DNA of 64,000 nucleotides from Io17-Chloro-G2 sp965226915. GTDB lineage: Bacteria; Chloroflexota; Dehalococcoidia; Lucifugimonadales; UBA3495. How positions within the stretch are numbered: position 1 is the first letter of the stretch; each line of letters begins with the position of its first letter. A program made the translations under genes and the position numbers. Below, in pieces: positions 8,685 to 17,465 of this stretch. The stretch spans positions 806,001 through 870,000 of the forward strand of contig CBDDEJ010000011.1 in NCBI GenBank assembly GCA_965226915.1, given 5' to 3'. The notes beneath the pieces are model-generated. The model saw only the letters and a list, made by a program, of their open reading frames with translations. It was not told the DNA's origin and searched no databases.

Positions 8685-8714
8685 TTGCTGCAACTGAATC
8701 GCCTATGTTATAAT
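8685..8714 (+). promoter_or_regulatory. Sigma70-like promoter for rpsO-pnp
   Basis: TTGCTG (8685-8690) and a perfect TATAAT (8709-8714) are separated by 18 bp, about 50 bp upstream of the rpsO start. The adjacent ISAs1 insertion stops just outside the promoter, so it leaves the promoter intact but removes any upstream elements. Confidence 0.65.
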
Positions 8715-8764
8715 TCCTGCGATGTCAGTGAGAGGACAACGATAGAGAAGGCTATATACCACAG

Positions 8765-9031
8765 ATGATAGACGTGGAATCCAGGGAAAGAATCACCAAG
8801 GAATACCAGGTCAACCCCAAGGACACTGGCTCCGCAGACCTCCAGGTAGCCATCCTCACCGAGAGAATCAGGCAGCTTACCGACCATCTACGCGTTCACA
8901 AAAAGGACGTACACTCGCGACGTGGCCTGATCAATATGGTATCCAAACGGCGCAGACTCCTGAAATACCTCACCAATGAAGACGTGGATCGGTACCAGGC
9001 GCTGATTGCCCGTCTAGGTCTCCGGCGCTAA
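8765..9031 (+). CDS. rpsO: 30S ribosomal protein S15
   Basis: An 88-aa protein of normal S15 length. It shows the family core TGSADLQVAILTERI, the helix-loop KKDVHSRRGLINMVSKRRRL and the end YQALIARLGLRR. S15 binds 16S rRNA near the three-way junction of the central domain early in 30S assembly. It lies directly upstream of pnp, the classical order in bacteria, and in E. coli its leader mediates translational autoregulation. Here the leader of about 45 nt is short. The gene is preceded by a clear promoter and followed by a terminator-like hairpin at 9044-9069. Confidence 0.97.
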   Translation: MIDVESRERITKEYQVNPKDTGSADLQVAILTERIRQLTDHLRVHKKDVHSRRGLINMVSKRRRLLKYLTNEDVDRYQALIARLGLRR

Positions 9032-9043
9032 GCCTCTTTCGCA

Positions 9044-9069
9044 AACAGCACCCCACCGGGGTGTTGTTT
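9044..9069 (+). terminator. rpsO-pnp intergenic hairpin/terminator
   Basis: CACCCC-ACC-GGGGTG (9049-9063), extended by imperfect AACA/TTGTT pairing and followed by a short T-rich run. It sits between rpsO and pnp, where a partial terminator or processing hairpin is common. Confidence 0.6.
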
Positions 9070-9120
9070 CATGTCTAGCCTCCACTGCAATCCTACTTTC
9101 GAGGTACTTTAAGTATCGCT

Positions 9121-11412
9121 ATGCCCACTACTATTGAACGCTCGCTGGGCAGCGAGCAACTAATAATCGAAACCGGCAAGCTTGCCGGACTTGCCCACGG
9201 TTCGGTCACCGTCCGTTATGGTGAAACCATCGTACTGGCTACCGCCGTCATGTCGGAAAAGCCAAGATTCGACGACATGGACTTTCTCCCCCTGACGGTG
9301 GACTACGAAGAAAGGCTCTACGCGGCCGGCAAGATACCTGGCAGCTTTTTCCGCCGGGAAGGCCGGCCAGGCCAGGAAGGCATCCTAAATGCCCGCCTGA
9401 CCGACCGGTCCATTCGCCCGCTGTTTCCCAAGGGCCTGTACAACGACGTTCAAATCACGTTGACGGTCTTGTCGGCAGATCCGGAGCATTCCCCGGGAGT
9501 GTTGGGCATGATTGGCGCTTCGGCTGCCCTGTCAATGTCTCAGATCCCGTTTGCGGGACCCATCGGCGCCTGCCGCCTGGTTTACAAGGATGGGGAGTAC
9601 ATCATCTACCCCACCTACCAGGAGGTCGCCGACGGCCAGATGGACATGATGGTCGCCAGCAACCGGGACGCGATCATGATGGTGGAAGCCGGCTCCAATG
9701 AGGTCTCGGAAGAGATTGTGTTGGAAGGCATCCGCCGGGCCCACGAAGCCAATTTGGTTTGCATCAGCATGATTGACGATCTGGTCCGCCAGGTCGGCAA
9801 AACCAAACTTGAATTTTCCGTGGATAAATCCGAGGCGGAAGCACTGCAATCCAAGGTCGTTTCCTTGATGGGCGACGGTCTGACGTCCATACTGGAAGGC
9901 AACCTGGACAAAGAAGCCAGGGATAACGCCGAGAGGCGGTTGGAAGATGAGGCCGTCGAAAAACTGGCGGAGGACCATTCCAAGGACAAGGTCTCGGCCG
10001 CCTTCAATGGCGCACTGAAAGAAGTGGTCCGCGACCGGATATTGAATCAGGGAATCCGTCCCGATGGACGCGGCCTTACCGAGATTCGGCCCATCAGTTG
10101 CGAGGTGGGTCTGCTGCCCCGCACCCACGGCTCGGGCTTGTTCACCAGGGGCCAGACGCAGGTGCTGTCTATCGTTACCGTGGCCTCCATGGCCATGAAG
10201 CAAACCCTGGATACTGTGGGTCCAGACGGCACCAAACGGTTCATGCACCATTACAACTTCCCGTCTTTCTCCACTGGCGAGGCAAGGCGAGTGGGCTCTC
10301 CGGGACGCCGCGAGATCGGCCATGGCGCTCTGGCCGAGCGAGCCATCATGCCGTCCCTGCCGTCGGAAGAAGAATTTCCCTACGCGATACGCATAGTGTC
10401 GGAGGTTGTCAGCTCCAATGGCAGCACCTCCATGGGGAGTGTCTGCGGCAGCACACTGGCTTTGTTGGATGCCGGCATACCAATCTCAGAGCCGGTGTCC
10501 GGCATAGCTATGGGTTTGGTCACCGGTAAAGATGGCCAGTACGCCATCCTGAGCGACATCCAAGGAATGGAAGACTTCCTGGGAGATATGGATTTCAAGG
10601 TGGCGGGCACCGCCAATGGAATCAACGCCCTGCAAATGGATATCAAGCTCACAGGATTGGATGAAGGAATCCTGAAAGAGGCCTTGGAGCAGGCGCGGGT
10701 CGGCCGGCTGCACATCATGGACAAGATGAATGAGGTCATTTCCGAGCCTCGCACCGACATGAGCCCCCACGCGCCCAAGATGATCCGTTTGAAGATCGCC
10801 GTCGGTAAGATCGGCGCCCTGATCGGCCCCGGAGGCCGAGTTATCCGTGGCATCAGCGAAGAAACCGGCACCACCATCAACGTCGAAGACGACGGGTCGG
10901 TGACCATCGGCGGAATCGACGCCGCCATGTTGGAAATGGCTCGCAACAAGGTGGACAGCCTTACCCGGGAACTTCAGATCGGAGATATATTCACCGGCAA
11001 GATTTCCAAGGTAGTGAATTTCGGCGCGTTCGTCGAATTGATGCCCGGACGCGAGGGCCTGGTCCGCAGCCAAGATATGGGTGAAATGGAAGGCGGGGTG
11101 GAGGTAGGCCAAGAGATCACTGTGATGATCCAAGAGATCGATTCTCAAGGACGCCTGAACCTGTCCCGAAGCGCGTTGTTCGGCGAGGGCAGCGGTGACG
11201 GCGAGCCTCGGCCCAGTCCCAACCCTGGATTTGCTAATCGAGGCGGCGGTGGCAGGCCCGGAGGCGTTTCCGGCGGCCGTGGCGGCCCCGGCGGTCCCCG
11301 GCCCGGTGGTCCGAGAGGGCCTGGAGGCCCCGGTGGACCGGGAGGCGGCAGAGGACCCGGCGGTCCCGACCGGCGCTTCTCGGGCGGCGGCGGAGGACCC
11401 CGCGGCAACTAA
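9121..11412 (+). CDS. pnp: Polyribonucleotide nucleotidyltransferase (PNPase)
   Basis: A 763-aa 3'-5' phosphorolytic exoribonuclease of the cytoplasm. Two RNase PH-like domains (about 1-215 and 310-540, with FFRREGRPGQEGIL and FPSFSTGEARRVGSPGRREI), a linking helical domain, a KH domain (about 555-615, IGALIGPGGRVIRGI) and an S1 domain (about 620-687, GDIFTGKISKVVNFGAFVEL) are in the normal order. The last 75 residues form an extra low-complexity tail rich in Gly, Pro and Arg with several RGG/GGR units, longer than in most PNPases. Such tails bind RNA or promote condensation in other proteins. Strong terminator at 11469-11502. Confidence 0.97.
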   Translation: MPTTIERSLGSEQLIIETGKLAGLAHGSVTVRYGETIVLATAVMSEKPRFDDMDFLPLTVDYEERLYAAGKIPGSFFRREGRPGQEGILNARLTDRSIRPLFPKGLYNDVQITLTVLSADPEHSPGVLGMIGASAALSMSQIPFAGPIGACRLVYKDGEYIIYPTYQEVADGQMDMMVASNRDAIMMVEAGSNEVSEEIVLEGIRRAHEANLVCISMIDDLVRQVGKTKLEFSVDKSEAEALQSKVVSLMGDGLTSILEGNLDKEARDNAERRLEDEAVEKLAEDHSKDKVSAAFNGALKEVVRDRILNQGIRPDGRGLTEIRPISCEVGLLPRTHGSGLFTRGQTQVLSIVTVASMAMKQTLDTVGPDGTKRFMHHYNFPSFSTGEARRVGSPGRREIGHGALAERAIMPSLPSEEEFPYAIRIVSEVVSSNGSTSMGSVCGSTLALLDAGIPISEPVSGIAMGLVTGKDGQYAILSDIQGMEDFLGDMDFKVAGTANGINALQMDIKLTGLDEGILKEALEQARVGRLHIMDKMNEVISEPRTDMSPHAPKMIRLKIAVGKIGALIGPGGRVIRGISEETGTTINVEDDGSVTIGGIDAAMLEMARNKVDSLTRELQIGDIFTGKISKVVNFGAFVELMPGREGLVRSQDMGEMEGGVEVGQEITVMIQEIDSQGRLNLSRSALFGEGSGDGEPRPSPNPGFANRGGGGRPGGVSGGRGGPGGPRPGGPRGPGGPGGPGGGRGPGGPDRRFSGGGGGPRGN

Positions 11413-11468
11413 CCCGAGGCAGGCTGGAGACATGAGCTCTAGCCAATCAAGCCAACATAGATTCAATG

Positions 11469-11502
11469 ACGCCGGCCACATGGTGGCCGGCGTTTTGCTT
11501 TA
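11469..11502 (+). terminator. Rho-independent terminator after pnp
   Basis: A perfect 11-bp GC-rich stem ACGCCGGCCAC/GTGGCCGGCGT with a 3-nt loop, followed by TTTGCTTT. Confidence 0.88.
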
Positions 11503-11643
11503 AAGATTTTTTATCGGGCTGCCGCGGCGCAAGCAATTCCCGCAGCCGTGGTGGCCTCTCCGGTGGCAGGCTGAGTGTCCTAATAATGCGCCGGGATTCC
11601 CGCACTTTTCCGCGCATTTGATAAGTGTTACCATCAAAACGTC

Positions 11644-11670
11644 TCGGCCATGTTCTGGCCGATTTTTTAG
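11644..11670 (+). terminator. Terminator-like hairpin upstream of dapB
   Basis: TCGGCCA (11644-11650) pairs with TGGCCGA (11656-11662) across a 5-nt loop and runs into a T tract. It lies about 50 bp before dapB, so it could be an attenuator for the dap genes or a second pnp terminator. The remaining 11503-11643 stretch shows no gene. Confidence 0.55.
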
Positions 11671-11722
11671 TAACCTTAGAAAATCTGATTTGGGACCAAG
11701 GACGAAGCTCATGGGAGTGGCA

Positions 11723-12511
11723 ATGGCGGCCATAAAAGTGGTTGTAAATGGCGCCACCGGCAAGATGGGAATGGAGACTGTCGCGGCGGTCGCCGCGGAA
11801 GACGGGCTGGAATTAGCCGGCGCCGTGTGTCATCTGGAGAGGGGTGCGGTACTGGCTGTGCCCGGTGGAGCGGATGTTCCTCTTTCCACCGATTTGCCAG
11901 ACATGCTGGACCGCGCCCAACCCGACGTATTGGTGGATTTCACCAACTCCGCCGCCTGCATGGAAGCAGCCCCGTTAGCCGCCGGCCGTTCCATCAACCT
12001 GGTCCTAGGGGCCAGCGGCTTAACCGATCAGCACCTGAACCATCTGGACGCCATGGCCAATGATGGCAATATTGGAGTCGTCGTCGCGCCCAACTTCGCC
12101 TTGGGCGCCGTAGTTTTGAAGAGCTTGTTGGAGCAGGCGGCGCCCTATTTTGAATATGTCGACATAGTGGAGTCCCACCACGAAGCGAAAATAGACGCCC
12201 CGTCGGGCTTTGCCATGGCGCTAGCCAAGTCGCTAGGCGACCGAAAATCGTTCCAACGGAACGTTACCGAGCGGGAGAACCTGCCCGGCACCCGCGGCGG
12301 TGATTACAACGGAGTGTCGATCCATAGTATTCGCATGTCAGGCCGCATCGCTCATCACGAAGTCATCCTGGGCACATTAGGGCAAACGTTGACCCTCCGG
12401 CACGACACATTGGGCCGGGATTGCTACATGCCTGGCGTGATACGTTGCATCAAGGACGTTGTGAGCCGAAAGGGACTTGTGGTAGGCTTGGAAAACATCT
12501 TGGGCCTGTAG
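11723..12511 (+). CDS. dapB: 4-hydroxy-tetrahydrodipicolinate reductase
   Basis: A 262-aa enzyme of lysine/diaminopimelate synthesis that reduces the DapA product with NAD(P)H. Visible are the N-terminal dinucleotide motif VVVNGATGKMG, the VVAPNFALGAV segment and the active-site VESHHEAKIDAPSGFA (the E-x-H-H-x-x-K-x-D-x-P-S-G signature). The C-terminus is CIKDVVSRKGLVVGLENILG. The start MAAIKVVV follows GGGAG at 5 bases; an ATG four codons upstream (11711) with AAGGA is also possible. It forms a lysine/threonine cluster with asd and dapA. Confidence 0.95.
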   Translation: MAAIKVVVNGATGKMGMETVAAVAAEDGLELAGAVCHLERGAVLAVPGGADVPLSTDLPDMLDRAQPDVLVDFTNSAACMEAAPLAAGRSINLVLGASGLTDQHLNHLDAMANDGNIGVVVAPNFALGAVVLKSLLEQAAPYFEYVDIVESHHEAKIDAPSGFAMALAKSLGDRKSFQRNVTERENLPGTRGGDYNGVSIHSIRMSGRIAHHEVILGTLGQTLTLRHDTLGRDCYMPGVIRCIKDVVSRKGLVVGLENILGL

Positions 12512-12531
12512 AGGCTCAAATAGCAGGGATT

Positions 12532-12557
12532 CCACGCCTGCCGAGGGCGTGGGTTTT
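12532..12557 (+). terminator. Hairpin between dapB and asd
   Basis: CCACGCC (12532-12538) pairs with GGCGTGG (12546-12552), followed by GTTTT. It is a short intergenic terminator or processing hairpin within the dap cluster. Confidence 0.5.
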
Positions 12558-12602
12558 CCGGCAAATCTGGGCGTATTATCCACACGAACGCGAGGAGCAT
12601 CG

Positions 12603-13649
12603 GTGAAAGACCTGACCATAGCGGTGGTGGGCGCCACGGGCGCCGTTGGTGTGGAATTCCTCCGCATCATGGAGCAGCGCCACCCGAACCTTCCCAACCT
12701 AAAGTTGCTTGCCTCCAGCAGGTCGGCGGGTAAGCGGATGATCGTGCGCGGAAAGGAACTGGTCGTTGAGGAAACCACCAAAGACTCGTTCCACGACGTT
12801 GACGTAGCTTTCATTTCGGCCAGTTCCCAGGTCAGTCTCAAATACGCCCCGGTGGCCGTCGCCGCCGGCGCGGTGGTGATTGACGACGGGTCGGCCTTCC
12901 GCATGGAAGAAAATGTTCCTCTGGTGGTTCCCGAGGTCAATGGCGCCGACGTGGAATGGCACGAGGGCATAATTTCCATCCCCAACTGTTCCACTACGCC
13001 TTTGGTAATGGTGGCCCATCCTTTAAATCAGGTGAACACCATTCAGCGGATGGTCGCCGACACGTATCAATCGGTCTCCGGCGCCGGCGGAGCCCTGATG
13101 GAGGAATTGTCCAATCAAAGCCGGAACCATCTCGACGGCAACGCGGGCTCTAGCCAAACGGCCAATCCAAGGGTGGCCTTCAATGTGATTCCGCAAATCG
13201 ACCGGTTCCAACCCGACGGCTACACATTTGAAGAGCAGAAAATGATCCAGGAAACCCGCAAGATCATGCATCGGCCGGGCATTGCGTTGTCGGCCACTTG
13301 CGTGCGGGTCCCCGTCTACGTTTCCCATAGCGCCGCCGTTCACATCGAATTCGAGCGGCCCATGTCTCCGGAAGAAGCAAGGGAATTGCTTGGAGCCATG
13401 CCCGGTGTGAAGGTGATGGACGACCCAGATCTTGGGATTTACCCCATGCCCTGTGACGCGGAAGGCAGCGACGACGTGTTGGTGGGCCGGGTTCGCAGGG
13501 ATGCATCGCATCCCAACGGCTTGGTCCTATGGGTGGTGGCGGATAATCTTCGCAAGGGAGCGGCCCTAAACTCGATCCAGATCGCTGAAGAGTTGGTGGC
13601 CCGCCGTTGTCTGAAGCCTCGTGGCAAAAGTGGAGTCGCGGGCCATTAG
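12603..13649 (+). CDS. asd: Aspartate-semialdehyde dehydrogenase
   Basis: A 348-aa enzyme that converts aspartyl phosphate to aspartate semialdehyde, the branch point for lysine, threonine and methionine. GTG at 12603 follows AGGAG at 6 bases. It has the NADP motif VVGATGAVG, the active-site Cys in SIPNCSTTPLV, and SGAGGALMEEL. The C-terminal region has HSAAVHIEFERP with a catalytic His. It lies between dapB and dapA in the same direction, so three consecutive lysine-pathway steps are grouped. Confidence 0.95.
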   Translation: MKDLTIAVVGATGAVGVEFLRIMEQRHPNLPNLKLLASSRSAGKRMIVRGKELVVEETTKDSFHDVDVAFISASSQVSLKYAPVAVAAGAVVIDDGSAFRMEENVPLVVPEVNGADVEWHEGIISIPNCSTTPLVMVAHPLNQVNTIQRMVADTYQSVSGAGGALMEELSNQSRNHLDGNAGSSQTANPRVAFNVIPQIDRFQPDGYTFEEQKMIQETRKIMHRPGIALSATCVRVPVYVSHSAAVHIEFERPMSPEEARELLGAMPGVKVMDDPDLGIYPMPCDAEGSDDVLVGRVRRDASHPNGLVLWVVADNLRKGAALNSIQIAEELVARRCLKPRGKSGVAGH

Positions 13650-13746
13650 GCCCCAGCGATCTGATTCGCGCGATTTCACCACATTTCACCAGAGATTGCA
13701 CCAGAGATTTCAATAGTGTGGAATTAAATAACACCGAGGTATCGAC

Positions 13747-14637
13747 ATGACAGAGCTAGGCAGGCTTATCACGGCAATGGTTACCCCCTTGGACGACAGC
13801 GGAAAGATCGACTACGAACAGGCCAAGCGCCTGGCTACCGCCCTTCTCGACTCGGGCAGCGATGGCTTGGTGGTCACGGGCACGACGGGAGAGGGTCCTA
13901 CCCTAAGCAACGACGAAAAAATCCGGCTCTACGCTGAGGTGAAAGAGGCTATCGGCGACCGGGGCGCCGTCATAGCCGGCTCCACCGACAATAATACGGC
14001 CGGAAGCATCGAACTTAGCATCGAGGCCGAAGCGGCGGGCGCCGACGCCCTTCTCCTAACCGTCCCCGCTTACAACAAGCCGCCCCAAGAAGGTCTCTAC
14101 CAGCATTTCAAAAAGATCGCCTCCAAAACCAACCTGCCCTGCGTTTTGTACAACGTCACCAGCCGGACCAGCCTGAATATGACCAGCGAGACCACCCTGC
14201 GGCTTAGTGAAATCGATAATATCGTGGGCATCAAAGAAGCGGGCAGCGATCTGGACCAGATAGCTCGCATCATCGACGGCGCCGAGAAGGACTTCATGGT
14301 CTGGAGCGGCAACGACAACGAGACGTTCTACATCATGAGCATGGGCGGATACGGCGTGGTCAGCGTGGCGTCTCACCTGGTGGGGAACCAAATCAAGCAC
14401 ATGATGGGCTTGCTTTTGGAAGGCGACGTGGAGGGGGCCGCGGCAGAGCACCGGAGGTTGCTGCCGTTGTTCAAGGTGCTTTTCCTCGAGTCCAACCCAA
14501 TACCCGTGAAATACGCTGTTAATTCTCTGGGATTCGATGCCGGAGAGGTCAGGCTGCCCCTAGTGCCGCCCCGAGGAAAAACGGTAGCGGAATTGACCAA
14601 AGTAATGTCGAACTACCAGATGGACCTACCGGTATAG
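13747..14637 (+). CDS. dapA: 4-hydroxy-tetrahydrodipicolinate synthase
   Basis: A 296-aa class I aldolase that condenses pyruvate with aspartate semialdehyde. It has GLVVTGTTGEGPTLS (substrate-binding Thr pair), VPAYNKPPQEGLYQHF, LYNVTSRTS, the Schiff-base lysine in VGIKEAGSD, and YGVVSVASHLVGN. Start ATG has CCGAGG upstream. The end carries an unusual fourfold 15-bp tandem repeat that reproduces the stop codon. A strong bidirectional terminator follows. Confidence 0.95.
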   Translation: MTELGRLITAMVTPLDDSGKIDYEQAKRLATALLDSGSDGLVVTGTTGEGPTLSNDEKIRLYAEVKEAIGDRGAVIAGSTDNNTAGSIELSIEAEAAGADALLLTVPAYNKPPQEGLYQHFKKIASKTNLPCVLYNVTSRTSLNMTSETTLRLSEIDNIVGIKEAGSDLDQIARIIDGAEKDFMVWSGNDNETFYIMSMGGYGVVSVASHLVGNQIKHMMGLLLEGDVEGAAAEHRRLLPLFKVLFLESNPIPVKYAVNSLGFDAGEVRLPLVPPRGKTVAELTKVMSNYQMDLPV

Positions 14638-14690
14638 GCCCTGCCGGTATAGGCCCTGCCGGTATAGGCCCTGCCGGTATAGGCCCTGCC
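14631..14690 (+). repeat. Four tandem copies of a 15-bp unit over the dapA stop
   Basis: The unit GGTATAGGCCCTGCC occurs four times without a mismatch. Fifteen bases is five codons, so each copy repeats the dapA reading of Val-stop (GTA TAG) in frame. A small perfect hairpin (GATCTGG/CCAGATC) follows at 14691-14708. Confidence 0.95.
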
Positions 14691-14727
14691 GATCTGGTTA
14701 GCCAGATCACCGTGATGCCCAGAAATC

Positions 14728-14764
14728 AAGAAGCCCCTCCTGATCTAGGAGGGGCTTCTTTTTG
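14728..14764. terminator. Bidirectional terminator between dapA and purA
   Basis: A perfect 14-bp stem AAGAAGCCCCTCCT/AGGAGGGGCTTCTT with a 5-nt loop, T-rich on the right and, read from the other strand, also preceded by an A/T-rich run. It separates convergent dapA and purA. Confidence 0.92.
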
Positions 14765-14790
14765 TGTTGAGGACGCAAGACCGGATTGAT

Positions 14791-16077
14791 TTAAGGAATC
14801 ACCGGTTCGACTAAGACGGTCTCAGCGCGGCTGGGTCCGGTGGATACGATCTGCACGGGGCACCCAACCAGTTCTTCTACCCGCTTGATGTATTTCAGGG
14901 CGTTTTCCGGTAGCTGGGACATGCTCGTGGCGCTGGCGGTGGGCTGGTCCCAACCGGGGTGCTCCTCCCAAATTGGCTCGCAACGGTCCAGCAAGCCGGT
15001 GTTGGCGGGGAACCGGTCAATCTCTTTACCGTCGGCCCGGTAGCCAATGCATATTTTCACCGAAGAGAATCCGTCGAGAATATCCAGCCGGGTCAACACC
15101 ATGCCGGTGAAGCCGTTTACCAGGCGGCTGTACTTGCCGGCCACCGCATCGAACCAACCTATGCGCCGGGCCCTGCCGGTGGTAGTGCCGAATTCCTGAG
15201 CCTTCTCGCGGATGTCCTCTCCTGTCGCGTCGTCCAATTCCGACGGCATTGGTCCGCTGCCTACCCGGGTGGAATAGGCCTTGAACACGCCCAAAACGCC
15301 GGCGATGGCGTGGGGGTCAATCCCCAAACCGGTGCATGCGCCGCCAATGGTGGGGGAGGACGAGGTGACGAAGGGATAGGAGCCGTGGTCAATGTCTAGC
15401 AGCGTCCCTTGGGCGCCCTCCAACAACACTTTCTTGTTCTGATCTAGGAGGTCCCTGACGATCTCTTCGGTGGGCCGAACGAACGGGCGTAACATTTCGC
15501 CCCATTCCAGGCACTTGGACACCATCTCGTCACTGGAGAGAGGCTCTCCTCCGTATATCTTGGTGATCAGGGCGTTCTTAAACTCCAAGGTCTGTTCCAA
15601 CATGGGAATCAGAGACTCCCCGTCCAACAAATCACCCACCCGGATACCTGCCCGGCCGACTTTGTCCAGATAGGCCGGTCCTATGCCTCGCCCCGTAGTG
15701 CCGATCGCCGCGGCGCCCCTGGCTTTTTCTTCCAGGCCATCCAGGATGACGTGGTAGGGCATGATGACGTGGGCCCTCTCACTGACGAATAGATTGCTGG
15801 TGTCGATGCCACGGAGGTCTAGTAGCTTTAGCTCGTCCATCAGATCGTCTGGGCTGATCACCACACCGTTGCCTATGATGCCGAACACACCCGGCCAGCA
15901 AATGCCCGATGGGACCAGATGCAACTGAAATGTGCCGCTGTCATTGACGACGGTATGGCCGGCGTTGTTGCCGCCGGCATATCGAACCACGGCGTCCACC
16001 TTTTCGGCAAGGTAGTCGATGATCTTTCCCTTGCCTTCGTCGCCCCATTGTCCGCCAATTACGGCATATGCCGGCAT
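14791..16077 (-). CDS. purA: Adenylosuccinate synthetase
   Basis: A 428-aa enzyme that joins IMP and aspartate using GTP, first committed step to AMP. It has the N-terminal GGQWGDEGKGKIIDYL loop with the catalytic Asp, AGGNNAGHTVV with the catalytic His, TTGRGIGPAY, and the C-terminal SATSMSQLPENA. The start MPAYAVIGG at 16077 is preceded by AGAGGG. The open frame continues upstream into ISAs1 sequence but that extension is not part of the protein. Its upstream region is cut short by the ISAs1 copy at 16193. Confidence 0.97.
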   Translation of the reverse strand: MPAYAVIGGQWGDEGKGKIIDYLAEKVDAVVRYAGGNNAGHTVVNDSGTFQLHLVPSGICWPGVFGIIGNGVVISPDDLMDELKLLDLRGIDTSNLFVSERAHVIMPYHVILDGLEEKARGAAAIGTTGRGIGPAYLDKVGRAGIRVGDLLDGESLIPMLEQTLEFKNALITKIYGGEPLSSDEMVSKCLEWGEMLRPFVRPTEEIVRDLLDQNKKVLLEGAQGTLLDIDHGSYPFVTSSSPTIGGACTGLGIDPHAIAGVLGVFKAYSTRVGSGPMPSELDDATGEDIREKAQEFGTTTGRARRIGWFDAVAGKYSRLVNGFTGMVLTRLDILDGFSSVKICIGYRADGKEIDRFPANTGLLDRCEPIWEEHPGWDQPTASATSMSQLPENALKYIKRVEELVGCPVQIVSTGPSRAETVLVEPVIP

Positions 16078-16192
16078 CGCACCCTCTTTTCTCTGGGGAG
16101 CCGCCCCCTTTGGCCTAGCAAATGGCCTAGCCAAAAACCATCGGCAGTATATCAAAATACCCTTGGCTTGTGAAGCTACGCCAGGCACGCTG

Positions 16193-17465
16193 CAGGGCCT
16201 TTTCATTTTCTCAAAATAGTATAAAATTATTACCAGTTTAAGCGGGAGGGGAGGATGATGACTTTGAGGGAAGCGCTGGATTTGGCGCCTGACTTCCGGA
16301 GTAGCCAAGGGCGACGCCACTCTTTGGGGGCGATCCTGGCCTTGGCCACCTGTGCCATGCTGTGCGGCGCCCGCAGCTTATACGCCATAGCGCAATGGGG
16401 GCGGGACCAAGGGGGTGCTACGGCGCAGCTTTTGGGGTTCAGCCAGGAGAAGACACCCTGCGTGGCCACCCTCCACCGGGTGTTCAAGGACCTGGACGTG
16501 GCGGCCTTTGAGGCAGAAGTCGGCAACTGGCTGGCAAATAGCGGGGTAGAGGCGGATGATCCCCTGTCCCTGGACGGGAAAACCTTGCGAGGGGTCCACG
16601 GCCAAGAGATACCCGGGGTCCATGTGGTGTCGGCCTACGCTAGCCGCGCTGGGGCAGTGCTGGCGCAGGTAGCTGCGCCGGGCAAAGGGGAAGAATTGGC
16701 GGCGGTCAAAGAAGTATTGGGCCAGGTACCCCTGAAGGGTCGGGTAGTAGTGGCTGATGCCTTACTGACCCAACGGAAAGTCTGTGAGCAGATTGTGGCA
16801 GGCGGCGGAGAGTATCTGCTGCCAGTTAAAGAGAATCAGCCCACCTTGCGCCGAGACCTGGAGGTGGCTTTTTCCCCTGCTAGGAACTGAGAGGGCTGGT
16901 GGGCCAACCGTACCTCCCTGGCTGGCAGCGGAGTGGCGAGCACGCGGGGCCAAGCTGACGGTCTGGGCCGATGCTCCAGTAAAGCGGCGTCATGGGCGGC
17001 TGGAGCGGCGAGAGTTGTGGGCCTTGGCCGACCCAGAGCTAAATGGCTACGTGGGCAGCGCTGGGACGGTCGGGGAAGCGTGGCCGCATCTGCAACAGGT
17101 GTGTCGGCTAGAGCGCCAGCGGGTCGTGAAGGGCAAGAAACAGGTGGCTGTGAGCTATGCAATTAGCAGTCTCCCAGCCACTGATGCCGATGCCAGGCGA
17201 TTGTTGAGCCTTTCCCGTGGGCACTGGGGCATCGAGAACCGCCTCCACTGGGTACGGGATGTGACCTTCGACGAGGACCGCTCTCAGGTGCGCACTGGGG
17301 CCGCCCCACAGGTTCTGGCGGGCCTGCGGAACCTGGTCATCAGCTTGGTACGTCGGGCTGGGCATTCCAACGTAGCCGCTGCCCTACGCCGCCACAATGC
17401 CCATCTCAGCGAAGCTTTCGACATGATGGGCTTTACCTGCCAGGCAGGAGAATGAAAAGGCCCTG
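16193..17465 (+). mobile_element. ISAs1-family insertion sequence, copy 2
   Basis: A 1273-bp element nearly identical to copy 1 at 7394 and in the same orientation, with the same CAGGGC ends. Unlike copy 1 its flanks do not match (AGGCACGCTG on the left, GGACAGCTGG on the right). The missing target duplication suggests that a deletion or recombination at this copy joined the purA upstream region to the interior of a surface-protein gene. Confidence 0.92.
16255..17455 (+). CDS. ISAs1-family transposase, two frames (copy 2)
   Basis: Same protein as at 7456 except a Leu to Val change in PGVHVVSAY. The frame break after AFSPARN (stop at 16888-16890) and the +1 continuation to 17455 are the same as in copy 1. 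Confidence 0.88.

Noticed and set aside
10486..11481. Long open frame on the minus strand over pnp
   Set aside because: It is a shadow of the GC-rich pnp gene, with no recognisable domain and low-complexity composition.
11618..11722. Longer dapB start
   Set aside because: The added residues cover a terminator-like hairpin and have no family similarity.
14631..14690. Possible CRISPR-type array
   Set aside because: Units are contiguous 15-bp tandem repeats without spacers. No CRISPR array or cas gene was seen in the window.
16078..16320. 81-residue N-terminal extension of purA into the ISAs1 end
   Set aside because: PurA homology begins at MPAYAVIGG with its own ribosome binding site; the extension is IS sequence read antisense.
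7394..17465. Composite transposon carrying housekeeping genes
   Set aside because: The outer flanks do not share a target duplication, so movement of the whole segment as one unit is not supported.
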